This document shows, in pieces, positions 1 to 11,900 of a stretch of 64,000 nucleotides of DNA (positions within the stretch are counted from its first letter, which is position 1; each line of letters begins with the position of its first letter). The position numbers and the translations under genes were made by a program. The DNA is from Nectonema munidae (taxonomy: Eukaryota > Nematomorpha > Nectonematoida > Nectonematidae), in the NCBI GenBank assembly GCA_030549495.1, contig JAUIRK010001059.1, positions 868,001 through 932,000 of the forward strand. Reading direction: 5' to 3'. Below the pieces are notes generated by a model. The model was not told where the DNA came from. It made no database searches and worked only from the letters and a program-made list of their open reading frames with translations.

Positions 1-2475
1 GATTCAATGTAAGAAAATTAAACAATTAATTGATAATTCTACTAACGATTTGGTTAATTTAAGTGAATTAAGTGAACACTTAGAAGTTCTTTATATCGAT
101 ATTGTAAATAAACACAAAGAATAAGTTGTAGATACTGACGAGGATGCGTGGATAAATGAAATTTATGAACAATATTCACATGTAAAGCTAGTGTTGAGTG
201 CTATTTGTTTATATTTAAATAGAAGCAAACTTTACTGTTAAGAAAGTTAAGAACAAGTCAAGACAATCTTTTAAATTTTATTGGTATTTGTGAATCTTAG
301 TTAAATGCTCGTGATAAGTTACTCGGAACCCTTAAGGAATAGTCAACTTCATTTGAGTCCTTAAGTAATGAGTGTTCTGTAACGTTATCTGGCAAAGAAT
401 TTGATGTCACTAGAGATGAAATTAAAGCTTTAATCGACAAATTTTATTACTTGTTGTCAAATAAAGACAATGAAAATACGTAACAATCATAAACTTTAAA
501 AAGCTTTTACCGAATCTTTTAAATTGGCAAAACTTGTTTTAACAATTCCATGTACTACTGCAGCTGTTGAAAGATCCTTTTCGACAATAAAAAAAATTAA
601 AACACTTTGCAGAGCAACTCAGAGACAAGGAAGATTAAATGATCTCAGCTTGATATCTATTGATAAACAACTACAATTGAACATGAAAAAAGAAGAATCA
701 TTTTATCAAAAAATATAAAATGAATTTTTAAAACAGGAAAGAAGATTGTTGTTTACTTACAAATAAAAATCTTAATTTTTTTTTCAAGCACATCTTTGTT
801 TGAGTTTCACCCTACGCGACCGATTATTTGAATTGTTTTCTCAAGTTTCTGAGCCTATAAATGGCGTAAATATATCTTTTTGTTTCTTTCTTGATTTTCG
901 GCGCGCTTTTAATAATGTAAACCATAAACTTTTACTTTTCAAATTGTACAAATTAAGTGTGCGTGGTAATATATATAAACTAATCGAGTCTTATTTGAGC
1001 TCAAGACACAGTTTTGTTAGTTATAATAATTTGATTTCTCAAGATTTTTCATCATCAGCTGGAGTTCCTCAAGGATCTATCTTAGGTCCCCTTTTATTTT
1101 TAGTATATATTAATGATATTGAAACTTATATCAAAAACATAGGTAATATTATTATGTATGCTGATGACGTAGTATTAATTTTTAAAACGAATATTTATAG
1201 TAACTTTCAACCTATAAATATAGTACACGAATCTATACATGAATGGTCCTAATTATAATAAGCTTCCTTTGAATCTTGACAAAAGCAATTATATAGTTAT
1301 GTCTAAAAGAAAAATAAATGTTTTACGAAATATTTGTCTCAAGAGAGTTTTTCAAGTAAAATATCTCGGAATAACTATATCTGAAAATTTTTCTTTTGTT
1401 GAACATATCAAAAAAATTAATTTGACTATTAGGTTGCTTTACAAAACTCTCTAAATGTTTGCCTTACAATACAAGAAGAATGCTTTATTATTCTTTTGAT
1501 CTTCCTCATATCACGTATGTGAATCTTCTTTGGGGATCAAACCATAAAACATACCCCAATAAGCTTTCACAACTTGTAAACAAGTTACATCGGTTTATTA
1601 GTCTAAAAAATAATATTGAACATAGTCAGCATCTTACATTGAAACAGATTAATTTTTATGTGTCACTTATTTTTTATTCTAAAAATTATTTAAAAAAGGG
1701 TTGTTTTAATCATTTATTTGCTGAGAATAAATTGATCCATACTCACTACACTCGTCAGCAATGTAAAATTCATTTACCTAGAGTTCATAAAACTAATTTT
1801 AGTAATGTTTTTTACGCACGTTGAATCTGGGCAATAAACATTTCAATCACTTGAAACTCGGAAATTCTATAAATATTAAAAAAATTATCAAAAAATTGTG
1901 TATCAGTTATTATTAAATTTTCTGTTTTTTTAATTATTTTCAACTTTATAATTGTTATTAATGGTTTTCCTTTTAACATTTCCTTGTAAAATATTCCTGT
2001 CTACCATTCAATATTTTTTTATTTATGATCTTTATTTTTTTATGACTAACATTCTTTTTTATCATGACCTCTAAGATTGCTACATTTTTTTTGCTTGTTG
2101 CCTTGCTTGTTTTTTTATTTTAATAATAAATTTCTTCTTTAATAAAAAAACTAACATTTTTCTCAGTGGACATGCTGCATGAAAGAAAGAAAAATCTTAT
2201 ACTTGTTTCGTATCTGAAAGAGTATATAAAAAAAATTTTCAACAATGAAATATTAAAATTTTTCTTCCAAAAAAAATAAATTTGTGTGATACTTAATGAT
2301 TTCCAAATAAAAATATATCACATTACTAAAATTCTTAAAGTACATGTGCTTTAACTACTTTAAATACATGTGCTACATACTTTTTTGGTAAAAATGTCTA
2401 CTTTACGTATAAAAATGTCTGCCCCCCAAATTCTTTGTCTACCCCTCCAACTTCAATTTTCTGGCTACGCCACTG
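1..2475 (+). mobile_element. hAT transposon relic (zf-MYM1/DUF4371 type), cut by window start
   Basis: The reading frame around 519-715 encodes the hAT C-terminal dimerisation region: a TxxCTTAAVERSFS motif followed by a leucine/lysine-rich stretch ending in LISIDKQL. Upstream, 1-518 reads as degraded transposase in shifting frames with stops. The right end is probably 2463-2475, GGCTACGCCACTG, whose reverse complement CAGTGGCGTAGCC is a typical hAT terminus; a C-rich stretch (about 2420-2450) precedes it. A LINE (783-2150) lies between the transposase end and this terminus, so I infer it inserted into the 3' part of the hAT element. The left end is outside the window. That both parts belong to one element is inference. 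Confidence 0.6.
783..2150 (+). mobile_element. LINE fragment, reverse transcriptase of Jockey/CR1-like group
   Basis: Three consecutive open stretches (800-1252, 1239-1454, 1459-1824) carry reverse transcriptase motifs in order: FLDFRRAFNNVNH (motif A), SSAGVPQGSILGPLLFL (motif B), MYADDVVLI (catalytic YADD box) and VKYLGITI (thumb region). The last stretch is the C-terminal tail. Frame changes at about 1250 and 1455 break the ORF. The endonuclease domain is absent, so the copy is 5'-truncated as is usual for LINEs. The tail from 1830 to 2150 is T-rich and ends in AATAA-type repeats. Clade assignment within Jockey/CR1 is by motif memory only. Confidence 0.75.
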
Positions 2476-3147
2476 CACAAAAGTTTAGAAAAAAAATTCT
2501 TTCTCGAATATACGTATAAACTTAAATGCAAATGAAACAAAATTAAAAAATATCAGATTAAGAAAACAATTTAATAGTATGAAAAGATTAAAATATATGA
2601 ATATATGAACATAGAATATAGACTTTAAAAATCTTAAAAATAAAATATTAATTTTCTTGAAAAGTAAAAAATGAATCGATAGATTTAAAGGTTAAAACAA
2701 AATCAATTCTAGCTCTTTGTGTTAATGTCATAAATATGGAAAATATTTTACTTTAAATTTAATTTAAAAAAACTTCTATAAAGTATATCTCTTGACAGTG
2801 ATAAGAGTGTTAAAATTTATTAGTTGGTTGAATAGTAATGAATTATTTATAGAAATATGAAAACTCTTTAAGTGGCTTGGTTTGGAAAACTTGAAATAAA
2901 AAGCAAAATAGAACTATCAGCTGTCTTAAATCGTAATTTGTCGATTTGATATCCAAAAAAAATTCGCTACCTTTTTATAACAGAAAAGTAGTAATTTATC
3001 TTGCAGCAAAAATATTTAAATTAAAAGCTAACGGATTTACGTTACAACATTTCTCTTTATCTATATATGATACGAAGGTGTGCTTTATGATTTATTTTAA
3101 CGTATTTTGAAAATTTATTTTTATTTTGTTTTAAATCTTGTATTTAA

Positions 3148-3657
3148 ATGGAGCAATTTGATGAAGGATTTGAACCACAAGATTTTTCTTATAAAAATAA
3201 TGATATTAAATTTTACATTGAAAATAAGTTTGAAGGTGAAGGAAAGTTGATAATTGCAGATTCAGGCATTTTCTGGATAAATAATGAAGGGAATGGTATT
3301 AAAGTAGATTATGATAAAGTTTCTGTGCATGGAATTTGTAAAGAAAGTCAAAATATAACCGAAGAGTCAATAATAATATTATTAGACTCTGATGAATCTT
3401 CCGATAATGAAGATGAATTTAGTACATTACCACCTAAAACTCTCTATTTCGTTCCAAATGATAAGTCTTTATTAAATGAAATTTTTAATTCAATAAAAGA
3501 TTGCTTGAATAGATTATCTTGTGAGGATTCCTCTAATGATGATGAAGGTTTGATTAATGAAGTAAATCCTTATTTTTTGGATGCTGATTCACCTATGTTT
3601 GATGATGATGGCCAAGTTATTTTATCAAAGACAAATGGTGAAGAAATGGAGATGTAA
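3148..3657 (+). CDS. CLNS1A: Methylosome subunit pICln
   Basis: pICln is the assembly chaperone that, with PRMT5 and WDR77, holds Sm proteins for arginine methylation and delivery to the SMN complex in the cytoplasm. The 169-residue product has the PH-like fold signature: GKLIIADSGIFWIN (residues about 31-44) matches the family's GTLYIAESRLSWL, then a YDKVSVHGI strand, an acidic loop (about 80-92), and TLYFVPNDKSLLNEIFNSI matching the FRFVPSDKSALEAMF region. A second acidic stretch and a short C-terminus follow. It is shorter than vertebrate pICln (about 237 residues), lacking most of the C-terminal tail. The start is the only Met before the fold. One exon; AATAAA follows at 3711. Function is by family; the match is clear by eye. 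Confidence 0.9.
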   Translation: MEQFDEGFEPQDFSYKNNDIKFYIENKFEGEGKLIIADSGIFWINNEGNGIKVDYDKVSVHGICKESQNITEESIIILLDSDESSDNEDEFSTLPPKTLYFVPNDKSLLNEIFNSIKDCLNRLSCEDSSNDDEGLINEVNPYFLDADSPMFDDDGQVILSKTNGEEMEM

Positions 3658-3710
3658 TTTACTTTTAATTTAACTGATTTTCTTGTTTATATAGTTACCT
3701 AATTGAATTT

Positions 3711-3716
3711 AATAAA
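3711..3716 (+). promoter_or_regulatory. Poly(A) signal of pICln gene
   Basis: AATAAA lies 54 bases after the pICln stop and is followed by a T-rich stretch, the usual order for a eukaryotic 3' end. Confidence 0.5.
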
Positions 3717-4023
3717 TTTTTTTAACTGTTTTTTATGTATTTGATAATATTATTCTCTAAGGTATTGATAATTGTTTAATTTAACTCTTTTCTTTTTATT
3801 TATTTTAAATTAAGCATTAGGCAACACAAACTATATATATTTTTTTTTTAACAATTAGCCTCATCGAAAAATAGAAACATTTGTTTTAATAGTTTGGTTT
3901 CAATTATGAAACCAAATGTGAGGATTAGGATCAAAGAATTGACAAAGTCACCTGATATATGAAAAATACAAATATTAGGAAAACCCTAGAAAAATTGATA
4001 ATATTAAGGGGAGGTAGAATTAT

Positions 4024-4130
4024 ATCTATTAACCCTTTGAGGACCAGAAGTCTGCTTTTTTTCAACGGAATTTTGTGTGTTGTAAGCAGACGATTATTAT
4101 TTCTTGGTACACCGGTGTCACACTAAGCCT
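4024..4130. repeat. Dispersed repeat, paired with 36426-36540
   Basis: TTAACCCTTTGAGGACCAGA opens a stretch that is similar, with gaps, to 36426-36540, where AACCCTTTAAGAACCAGAA is followed by the same CTGCTTT and AAGCAGAC blocks. The TTAACCCTTT start recalls piggyBac ends, which duplicate TTAA, but the second copy lacks TTAA and no transposase is seen. Family unassigned. Confidence 0.4.
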
Positions 4131-4383
4131 CAATATTTAAATAATACAAGTAGCAAATACAGTCGCAGTTTTACCATACGTTCAAGTAAATGCTGAGAGG
4201 CTTCTTTTCACCTCCCAAACATGATTTCTCAAAGATACGCCTTTGTTTATTATACACACAAATATTTACATTAATTATCTCCTCTATGACTTGTCTAACC
4301 TCTTACATACATCAATTAAAATGTTGATATATTTCTCATAGCTATTACATGTTTATTTTTATTTTATATCTCATAGTAATGTT

Positions 4384-5065
4384 GTGTTGTGTAAGATATA
4401 CTCATTTATCATACTAGGCTTTAGGTTTAATATGAGTAATTTGGTTTTCAAGTGGTTCTGTGAAACAAGAAAAAAGAATATTCGTGTTTCAGGTAATAAT
4501 AATAATAATCTGTTTAACAGCTACTGTCACAGCAATCTAGAGTCTAGCGGGAGATTATCATTATGGATGAAACAATTTATTCATACTTTTCTCCATTCTT
4601 CTCTATTTTACTATTGCCCAACTTTTAGTCCTCTTTTTAACCGATTTTTTCAACCACATTTCCAATTAATTTTCGGCTTCTCTTCTTTTATGCTATAGTG
4701 CAATTGGGAAAAAGTTAACACTCTTCTTGTAATTGGAGATTCAGATAATTCGCGATGTTTCCCTGAGTTTCAAACCTCTATACTTCCTCTTGAGTGTAAA
4801 CATAATAGCAAAGCATGGATGAATGATTGGATTAATATGAAAACAACTAAAATTCATTATCAACGTGAACATTTTATTTTTCCATCTATTCAATAATGAA
4901 TGTTCATTGAGGTCAATACTTTTGTTCGTTGATCGTTGTGGTGTGCATTCTTCGCTTTCTTTATCCGATGTTATATTGGTTTACCTTCCTGCAAACACGA
5001 GTTCGCCGCTTCAACCTTGTAATGCACGAAATTGTGTTACATATTTTGTCCCAAGTTCTAAATGT
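4384..5065 (+). mobile_element. Tigger/pogo transposon relic
   Basis: At about 4440-4490 a frame reads FKWFCETRKKNIRVSG, resembling the end of the Tigger DNA-binding domain (GWLxRFKxRHxIxxxxVSGE). Then 4865-5037 reads LLFVDRCGVHSSLSLSDVIL and VYLPANTSSPLQPCNA, matching the DDE core in which LLxVDNCxAH and LPPNTTSxxQPMDxG carry the second and third acidic residues. Frames shift between these blocks and stops occur, so it is dead. The third catalytic Asp reads Cys-Asn here. Terminal repeats were not found. Confidence 0.6.
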
Positions 5066-5087
5066 CATTTCCTCATTTGTTTTACTC

Positions 5088-5114
5088 TATTATTATTATT
5101 ATTATTATTATTAT
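5088..5114. repeat. (TTA)n microsatellite
   Basis: About nine uninterrupted TAT/TTA units directly after the Tigger relic. Confidence 0.9.
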
Positions 5115-5313
5115 CATAAAAACACTATTATTTAATCAGAAGTTTGCCTTTGTACTTTGTAGTCACGATCTTGAAATTCAGAATTTTTCATATATTTTAG
5201 GAATAAAATATATTTTTCAAATTTATCAGTTCATATAATTAAATTGACAGAAAATATATTTATTTAATGGCACATATTTATCAAAAAACCAGTATAATAT
5301 CAACTTGTACACT

Positions 5314-6440
5314 TCAGAAATTACTAAATTTCCTGGATTTAAGGTTGTAGTCTATGTCGCATTCTCGCACTAATCCCCAGATATACTCCATCATTTTCTC
5401 ATTGTAGTAGCCCTGATACCTTCGCTCTATCTCCTTAACATCTTGGTGGAATCGTTCATCTTGCCCTTCTAAATAGCAACCCATATTCTGGAATTTTTCC
5501 AAGTGAGCATCTAGCATATGAAGTTTAAGCGACATCCTGGATCCCATGGCTTCAAAAGATTTTATCAGATTCTGCACCATTTGTTGGTAGTTTTCACGTC
5601 TATAGTTGCCCATGGAAACCCTCAACAACAGCCTTTAAACAGTTCCATCCTATTTCTCAATTCTACTGAACTTATTGGAGAACTTGGTAGAGTCAAACAC
5701 CTTCTTTATCTGGGGTCCAAGGAAAATTCCACCTTTTATTTTGGCACCAGATAACTTAGGAAACAAATCGAGGAGGTACTTAAAAGAGTTTGATTCTTGG
5801 TTTAGAGCCTTTACAAAGTGCTTCATTAACCCTAACTTAATGTGCAGTGGCGGCATGAAGATAATGCTGGGGTTTTGGCTATCACATGGCATTTGGAATC
5901 CCATCTACAAATTCTTTTCTCTGTTCCCAGTTATTTTTTTTACTAACTAAGGTGGCTCTGTATCCCAAAGGCAGAGGAAACATATTTGATAAATTTTGAA
6001 GTCTCGAATGATTTCCCAATTATACCCTTGCATTGCAGACCTTCCAAGGGGACTTTCACACTGTAATAATCTTCCTTCAGGTAGACTGAATGTGCTACAG
6101 GTAGGGTCGGAAACTTATTTCAATTGTGGAGAAGTAGAGGCTTCAAACTTGCTGTAGAAATGTCTATAAATAGCCGCCACTCCATAGATACAAACAGCAT
6201 ACCAATAACGTTAAACAATCCAGGCACATCGTGACAGAAGCATACACCATTACTAAGAGTGTAAAAACCTGAGTAAGGTTGGTGTCGACTTCTCTGACTT
6301 GTAACCTGCACTTCCTTGTTCCTGCATTAGACTTGGTCAGACACATATCTTTAAAAAAGTCAATGACTTCCTTTTGATTTGGGAAGTGAGGAACTTTTTC
6401 TATTACGTTGGGCAGCTAATCGGAGTCCTCAGCATATATA
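5314..6440 (-). pseudogene. Relic of a multicopy arthropod gene family of unknown function
   Basis: Three open stretches on the minus strand line up in order with a family I recall as high-copy in arthropod genomes. Coding order: 6311-6120 ending CHDVPGLFN then MEWRLFIDISTASLKPLLLH; 5904-5650 with MPPLHIKLGLMKHFVKALNQ and GIFLGPQIKK; 5628-5314 with MSLKLHMLDAHLEKF, DERFHQDVKEIERRYQGYY and MEYIWGLVRE. Frames differ between the blocks, and a stretch between the first and second is degraded, so this is a broken copy. A second, shorter fragment sits at 37655-38080. The family may be transposon-encoded because of copy number, but no catalytic motif is visible to me. Function unknown. Confidence 0.65.
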
Positions 6441-6886
6441 TCCTCTTCTTTAGGATACTTGTCTTGAGTGGTTGGCACTGGTATGGGTAATTTTGAACAG
6501 TGAAGAATTGGAGCTAAATATTTGGATAATGTACGTACACCGGCAGCATTTTTTCCTTTACGCCTATTTATAACATCTACCATTCAAAAAAGCAGTTTGT
6601 GGAATGGTGTGTTGGCTTTAATCAGACTTGTGGGTTTGAAAACTTCAGAGATCTTTTTCACCTCCCAGCCATCCTTCCAATGTCTTCTTGCAGTGCTCAC
6701 AACAGCAGTAAGGAGTAGGGCCGCTTGATTTTCACAAAAGTTCACTTTTCATTTTTGGACAAGTTTAGATAGTTTCTAAACATATTAATGAAAAATCATG
6801 AGAGATTTGAAAGTTGATCTTTTAAAAAAGTTTTGATGTAATTGTTTTAATTTAGGATCTAAGCAACACAAAAAAGGTAATTAGTC

Positions 6887-8091
6887 CAGGGCGAGGTAAA
6901 ATTGGAAAAAATTGACTTTTACTCAGAGAAAAAATGAACTTTATTGACTTTTTAAAGTTTCATTGAATTGAACAACTATGAACACTTTAGAGAAAGTATT
7001 GAAAATTATTTCAAAGAATCCATGACTTTGTAATACAACAACATATTGACATTTTCTGATATAAAATTCGATCATTTTCTAGCAGTTTTTTCAGTTTAGA
7101 AAAAGATCTTTCTACTTCTAAAGTTAAAAGTTGACAATTTTGTAATTTGGGATAAGTACTGCGAGAGATTAGAGAGTTATCCATATTCATGATTTTATTG
7201 ATTTCATTTTATTTGAATCAATTTTCAACATAACTTTTAACGCCACATTCGTCTTAAATGAAATAATGTTGAAGAAACAAGTAAAGGCATCTTCGACTGA
7301 AAAAGTTTCTATGTTGACTTTTTCCGACTAAATCAATGAATCGTGAATATTCTCTAATTAATTATTGTTAGCAAGTTTTGACACAGATTTTCTTTTTTTA
7401 ACAATTTCTTGATATTTGGCAATAAAATTTCATCATCTTCATCATTAATTTCTTCACTGCTGGAAGATTTTAATGAAAATATTTTGCTGCTTGCAATTGT
7501 GCTTTTGTCAATTTCGTTACAATTGGAACTGAAGTGTTGCCGGTAGGTTTGAAAAGAGAACGTTTTTTTCTATTACTAATTTTGAATGATGTAATGCCGG
7601 TAATCTACAATTTTGAAGGATAACTTAACATTTAAGGTAAACTTGTGTAAAAAATGTAAAAAACATGCAATGATAAAAAAAGTTTGGGAATAAAATTCCA
7701 TAACTTATCCAGCGGATATATCGTATGTAACCACGTTTGTCAACAAAAAAAATTTGTCTTACAAAAAACTTCTTCATGTTTAACCTCAGTCAGGCAAACT
7801 TTACAGTAAAACCTTTTATTAGATGAAAAAAAGCCCAACTATTGTGGAAATGTTGATATAAAGAAGAAATCTTGTATTTATCGCTTATAACAATTTTAGG
7901 CACAATAAATCAAAAAGTGTTAAATATAAAAATTGACTTTATTGACCTAAACTCGAAAAATTGACTTTGATTGACTTAAAAATTTGAAATTTGTTCAAAA
8001 ATTTTTAAACTAAACAAGTAAAGATCTCCTTCAAAGAGTTTTTGCTAAACGGAAATAAAAGTTGACTTTATTGACTTTTACTCGCCCTTTA
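6887..8091 (-). mobile_element. hAT transposon relic, about 1.2 kb
   Basis: The ends are inverted: CAGGGCGAG at 6887 and CTCGCCCTT ending at 8091, both followed inward by repeated TTGACTTTATTGACTTTTACT-like words. On the minus strand around 7060-7160 a frame reads LEVERSFSKLKKLL, the hAT C-terminal signature (VERSFSxLKxxL), with a stop upstream of it. Flanking 8-mers do not match clearly, so the target duplication has decayed or the ends are slightly off. Much of the transposase is missing. It lies just left of a Tigger fragment. Confidence 0.6.
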
Positions 8092-8179
8092 CAAACTAGT
8101 AACAGAGAAAATTTTTTTTTTTTGTTACACGGTTAATCAAAACTTTGAAATTTCACTACAGAAAAAAATTGATGCCCCA

Positions 8180-8598
8180 GATTTTACTTAAAATGTAGCA
8201 GCAAAAATGCGTCCGAACTTGCGGGAGAAGTTTATGTATTTGATGCAGACACTTGGTATTCAATAAAACCAGAGCTAATACAAAAATGCTTTCCTAAATG
8301 TGGTTTTACTTATAAGACCTTATTTAAGAACCAACTCTTACTATCGATGAAGATTTTAAGTTTAATGTCAGGCATTGAATGGGAAGATATTGTTGAATGT
8401 GATTCTACAAGCGTCACTACGGCTAAATCTAACAATGACAGGGAACAAAAACTTCGTGCGCTGGAGCTGAAGAAATTTAATGAAGAAAGTGATCGCGTTG
8501 AAATGAGAGATGAGCAAATAATTAGGAAAAAAACGAATTTAACTTATTTAGAAAAAGTTCGAGAAAGCTCTCGAAACAAAAGAAAAATGTTTACTTGA
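8180..8598 (+). mobile_element. Tigger/Jerky-like transposase C-terminal fragment
   Basis: A frame open from about 8221 to the stop at 8596-8598 reads DADTWYSIKPELIQKCFPKC followed by GF. This fits the region after the DDE core of Tigger proteins (AWxxIxxxTIxNCFxKAGF), where the transposase recruits no further catalytic residue. An acidic patch (IEWEDIVECD) follows, as in the family. The DNA-binding and catalytic parts are absent. No ends recognised. Confidence 0.5.
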
Positions 8599-8859
8599 TT
8601 TAATGGCAAAAGCTCTTCATAAATTAAAATTTTTCGTTTATATAGGATTGGTTTTTATGTTAATTTCATGCATATTAATAAAAATTTGTTTTTTTGATAA
8701 AAAAAATTAAAGAAGTGAAAATACTATCCTGTCATTACGTTGTCAAAAAAAATATAATTTTTGAAACCCCTCTGTAACGACTTCCTCTCAAATACGACTT
8801 TTTAAATGTGGCTGGATAATTGGTTGTCTGAGAGGGTTTAGTGTAAATAGTCGCGATAC

Positions 8860-8960
8860 AGTGGTGTACCTATTTTTAATACCGCTAGCGGCGTATGCTA
8901 ATTTTGTTGTCCCTCAAAATTTCAGATGACACTTCATAACTTCTAAAACTAAAAATAATA
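8860..8960. mobile_element. Probable hAT left end fragment
   Basis: CAGTGGTGTACC at 8860 fits hAT-type termini (CAGTGGCGTACC-like) and is followed by TACCGCTAGCGGCGTA. No matching right end or transposase is seen nearby. The rest of 8961-9820 shows no gene or repeat I can support. Confidence 0.3.
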
Positions 8961-9822
8961 CAGGTGTACAATATAGGTATTGAAAATTAAAAAAATAGTG
9001 TAGCTAACCATTTTTACATTACTATTTAAGTGTAAAATGTCTCGATTAAATTCACTTGTCAAGCTATTTTAAATTTTATGGCGCCTTATCAAATCCAAAA
9101 TTAAATTAAACTAAAATTATTTTTTTATTATTTTTTTTTATTATTTAAAATGTCTTTTCATTAAATTTACAGATATTTCTTGCGAAAAAGAGTAACTTTT
9201 TTCTGGAATATCTACAAAAAAATTTTGGGCCAGGAAAAAAGAATATAATAAATTTATAGCGAGTATAAGATATATTTTTGTCCATTGGTGTTGTAATATG
9301 ATTCCTATTTGTTATGAAAACTTTCTTGTCCTCACTCATCTTCCTGATCATTAATTTTGTAAAGGTGTAATGATCTGTTGATAATAATCATTATGGTCAA
9401 AATTCATTCGAGAAGTTTTCCTTACATAAATAAAATGTTTGCTGCCTAAGTTCTTTCCTCAAATTTGTTGATAATTCATTAAATCTTAAGTTAAATAAAA
9501 AGGAATCAGTGTAATAAATTAAATTGGCTCTGATTAAAATACTTTGTTTATATGAATTTTATTACAAATTCAATTTGTGTATGTTTCAAATTTTTAAATA
9601 ATTTGCTATCTTGATCCAACTATTCTCAACATGGAGGAAATGGCGCGGAGTTTAAAAATCACCCAATTATACTGTCAATTTTGCTTACCCTAAAAATGCT
9701 TTAGCATACGTTATGTGAAGATGACAAAAGTCATACATTGAAACACGTATTTAGAATTTTGCTCAAAATATGGAACTTAAAGGAGAGAAAATCAATAAAG
9801 AAGTTTTAAAAGAAGGTCAATT

Positions 9823-10737
9823 TTATTTAGAATGAGTCAGTTTTATTATCTGACGTTCAACTCCATTTTCGTGAATCTCTTTCACGACCTCAGCTTCAAA
9901 AGTGGCGTCTTTTTGTACGAAATCGATAAACGATGCAACACCTCCTCCAACACCAAAATAAAACGTCTTTGCTGACAGATATACGCAGGACTCCCCCTTT
10001 GAAGTGTGCCTCAAAGTAGATTTCAAGAGTGTGAGTAGTTTACCGTAGTTACCCTTATTGTAAATCGTTTCGCTAGTGAGTATCAAATCAAATGTCATGT
10101 TTTCATTTTCGAAATACGAGGTAATTTTTGACCAATCCCCGGAAATGAATTCAACTTTGTCGCAGATCGAACAACTTTTTTCTGATGGGTCTGTATTCTC
10201 ATGAAGCTCGATATGATTTTCTTTGAGGGTGTTGGCAGAGAAATTCTTGCTTGTAACATTCTTTATTACGTCATGATTGAAATCTTGAAAGACAGCAAAT
10301 TCAGCGCCTCTTAGAACTGCGCATATTCCAACAAGACCACACCCGCATCCTAGATCCAAAATGGAGAGATGAGAAAAGGACATTTCTTCAATGAAATTCA
10401 GCATATCGTAAGTGCACTCCCAAATTTTGTAGCCACCTTCATACACATCTTTCAAAATATCTAGCTCACCATAACTTTCTCCTTCATTTTCTTTGTAAAA
10501 TAAAAGCGAAGAATTTTTTAAAGTTATCTTTGAAATCTTTTTATCGTTTTCATCGACATGGTGAAATTTTTTTTCCAGAATTTTGATGCATTTTTCTCCT
10601 TCTTTGGCAGTTGTGCTTTTTGGTTTTTCTTCAAAGAATTCGAGAGAAGAAGTGGATTGGTCTGTTGGAAAAAAGTTAAATTTAAATTCACATTTTTCCA
10701 TTATTACTAGTTTACTTTTTGAGCCTGAAGCTAGCAA
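9823..10737 (-). CDS. METTL18: METTL18-like protein-histidine N-methyltransferase
   Basis: This seven-beta-strand SAM-dependent methyltransferase family modifies a histidine of ribosomal protein uL3 (RPL3). The 304-residue product shows the family's ordered motifs: YKIWECTYDM (about 110-119), SAM motif I LDLGCGCGLVGICAVLRGA (about 129-147), the post-I acidic strand FQDFN, FISGDWS, FDLILTSETIYN (family-specific SETIYN), and VYLSAKTFYFGVGGGV near the C-terminus. Human METTL18 is about 372 residues; the gap is mostly N-terminal. Methionine 13 (at 10701), giving MEKCEFKFNF, resembles the family's MxFxFNF start, so translation may begin there and the 12 preceding codons may be leader. One exon. 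The stop TAA lies inside AATAAA (9822-9827). Catalytic function is by family. Confidence 0.9.
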   Translation of the reverse strand: MLASGSKSKLVIMEKCEFKFNFFPTDQSTSSLEFFEEKPKSTTAKEGEKCIKILEKKFHHVDENDKKISKITLKNSSLLFYKENEGESYGELDILKDVYEGGYKIWECTYDMLNFIEEMSFSHLSILDLGCGCGLVGICAVLRGAEFAVFQDFNHDVIKNVTSKNFSANTLKENHIELHENTDPSEKSCSICDKVEFISGDWSKITSYFENENMTFDLILTSETIYNKGNYGKLLTLLKSTLRHTSKGESCVYLSAKTFYFGVGGGVASFIDFVQKDATFEAEVVKEIHENGVERQIIKLTHSK

Positions 10738-11690
10738 CTTTTTGTGATGTGAAGTTTTTCTAAATCGTTGACTTCTAAAAACTTTGATTTAACAATTTGA
10801 GTTGATATGGTTAGAGAAAATTATCAAATGTAAATATGCATCTAAACAAGAATGTTTTTATAATAAAAAAAGGATAATATTTAATGTTGAAATCAAGGTA
10901 TTTTTTATAAAGAAAAAATCAAAGCTGCCTTTAATCGTCAATTCACTGAATTTACCAAAATAATAATAATTGTAAAAAAAGACATTTGAAAATCATAAAA
11001 ATTTCAATTTTCAAAATAGTCATTCAGTCGCTTGTTACGTAGAACTTAACTTAGTTAGCTAATTTGTTAATTATTTACTTTAGTGAGATTAGTAAGTAAG
11101 GTGGTGAGATTTACGATAGGTGATTGGGTAGATATGGAAGTGCGATGAAAAAAACATTAATGTACAATTATTAACTGGACAAATGTCCTACATTAACTTT
11201 CTGGTTCTATCGGAGATCAAGAGGAAATATGGATACTTGAGTGCAGGAAATGTGTGAATCATTTAAATGAATGAAGTAACGGTGAAAGACAACCAAGAAT
11301 TCCATTTGCCATTCTGATGATTTCACGGGAATGAATAAATGATTGAACGATTGCTAATCCTATCAAATTAAAGTAAAAAACATTCAAGCCGATCAAAAAG
11401 TATATGCCATCTGCCTCAAAATTAGAGCCCAAGTTTTGTGCTCTAGTTTATTTACGAGTAATTAACGTTACTAACTAATGAATTAATCTTCCTAACTAAC
11501 TATTAACGTATTAAACATATAGCTAATCTTAGTAAGTAACGAATTAATTTAAAAATAGGCAAAGAATATTTATGACATAAAATGTCACTTTTTGCAATTA
11601 TCAACTGAGAAAATGTCCGGCAGGGATTCATGGACAGATCCAACTTTTCAAAAATAATGTTAAAAGCCACACACCTTATTATTATTATTC
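10738..11690. other. No gene seen; AT-rich, TTAACTAA-rich words
   Basis: Apart from clusters of TTAGTTAACT-like words at 11040-11110 and 11455-11550, I see no coding stretch, RNA gene or recognisable element here. The METTL18 promoter should lie in the first few hundred bases, but no motif is clear. Confidence 0.5.
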
Positions 11691-11707
11691 AAAAAGAATT
11701 AACAGTA

Positions 11708-11900
11708 TTAGTGATGAACTAAATTTGTCCTCTCATGTGTGTGATGGAAAGGGAGGGGGTCTTTTTGCCCCCCCCCCCCCCTATTTTTCTTAGAGTTAAA
11801 AATTTTTTAGTTTTATTTTTAGTGTGCTTATGCTAAATCTGGTGGTGAAGTTCATTTTTTATAAGAGACAGTACAAATCAATGAAATGTACGTCACCTGA
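11708..11900 (+). repeat. C-tract repeat, family shared with 42098-42290
   Basis: ACTAAATTTGTCCTCTCATG is followed by a 15-base C run, CTATTTTTCTTAGA, and TGGTGAAGTTCATTTTTTAT. The copy at 42098-42290 has the same blocks in the same order and spacing. Probably one end of a hAT-like non-autonomous element; both copies read in the + direction. Confidence 0.55.
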
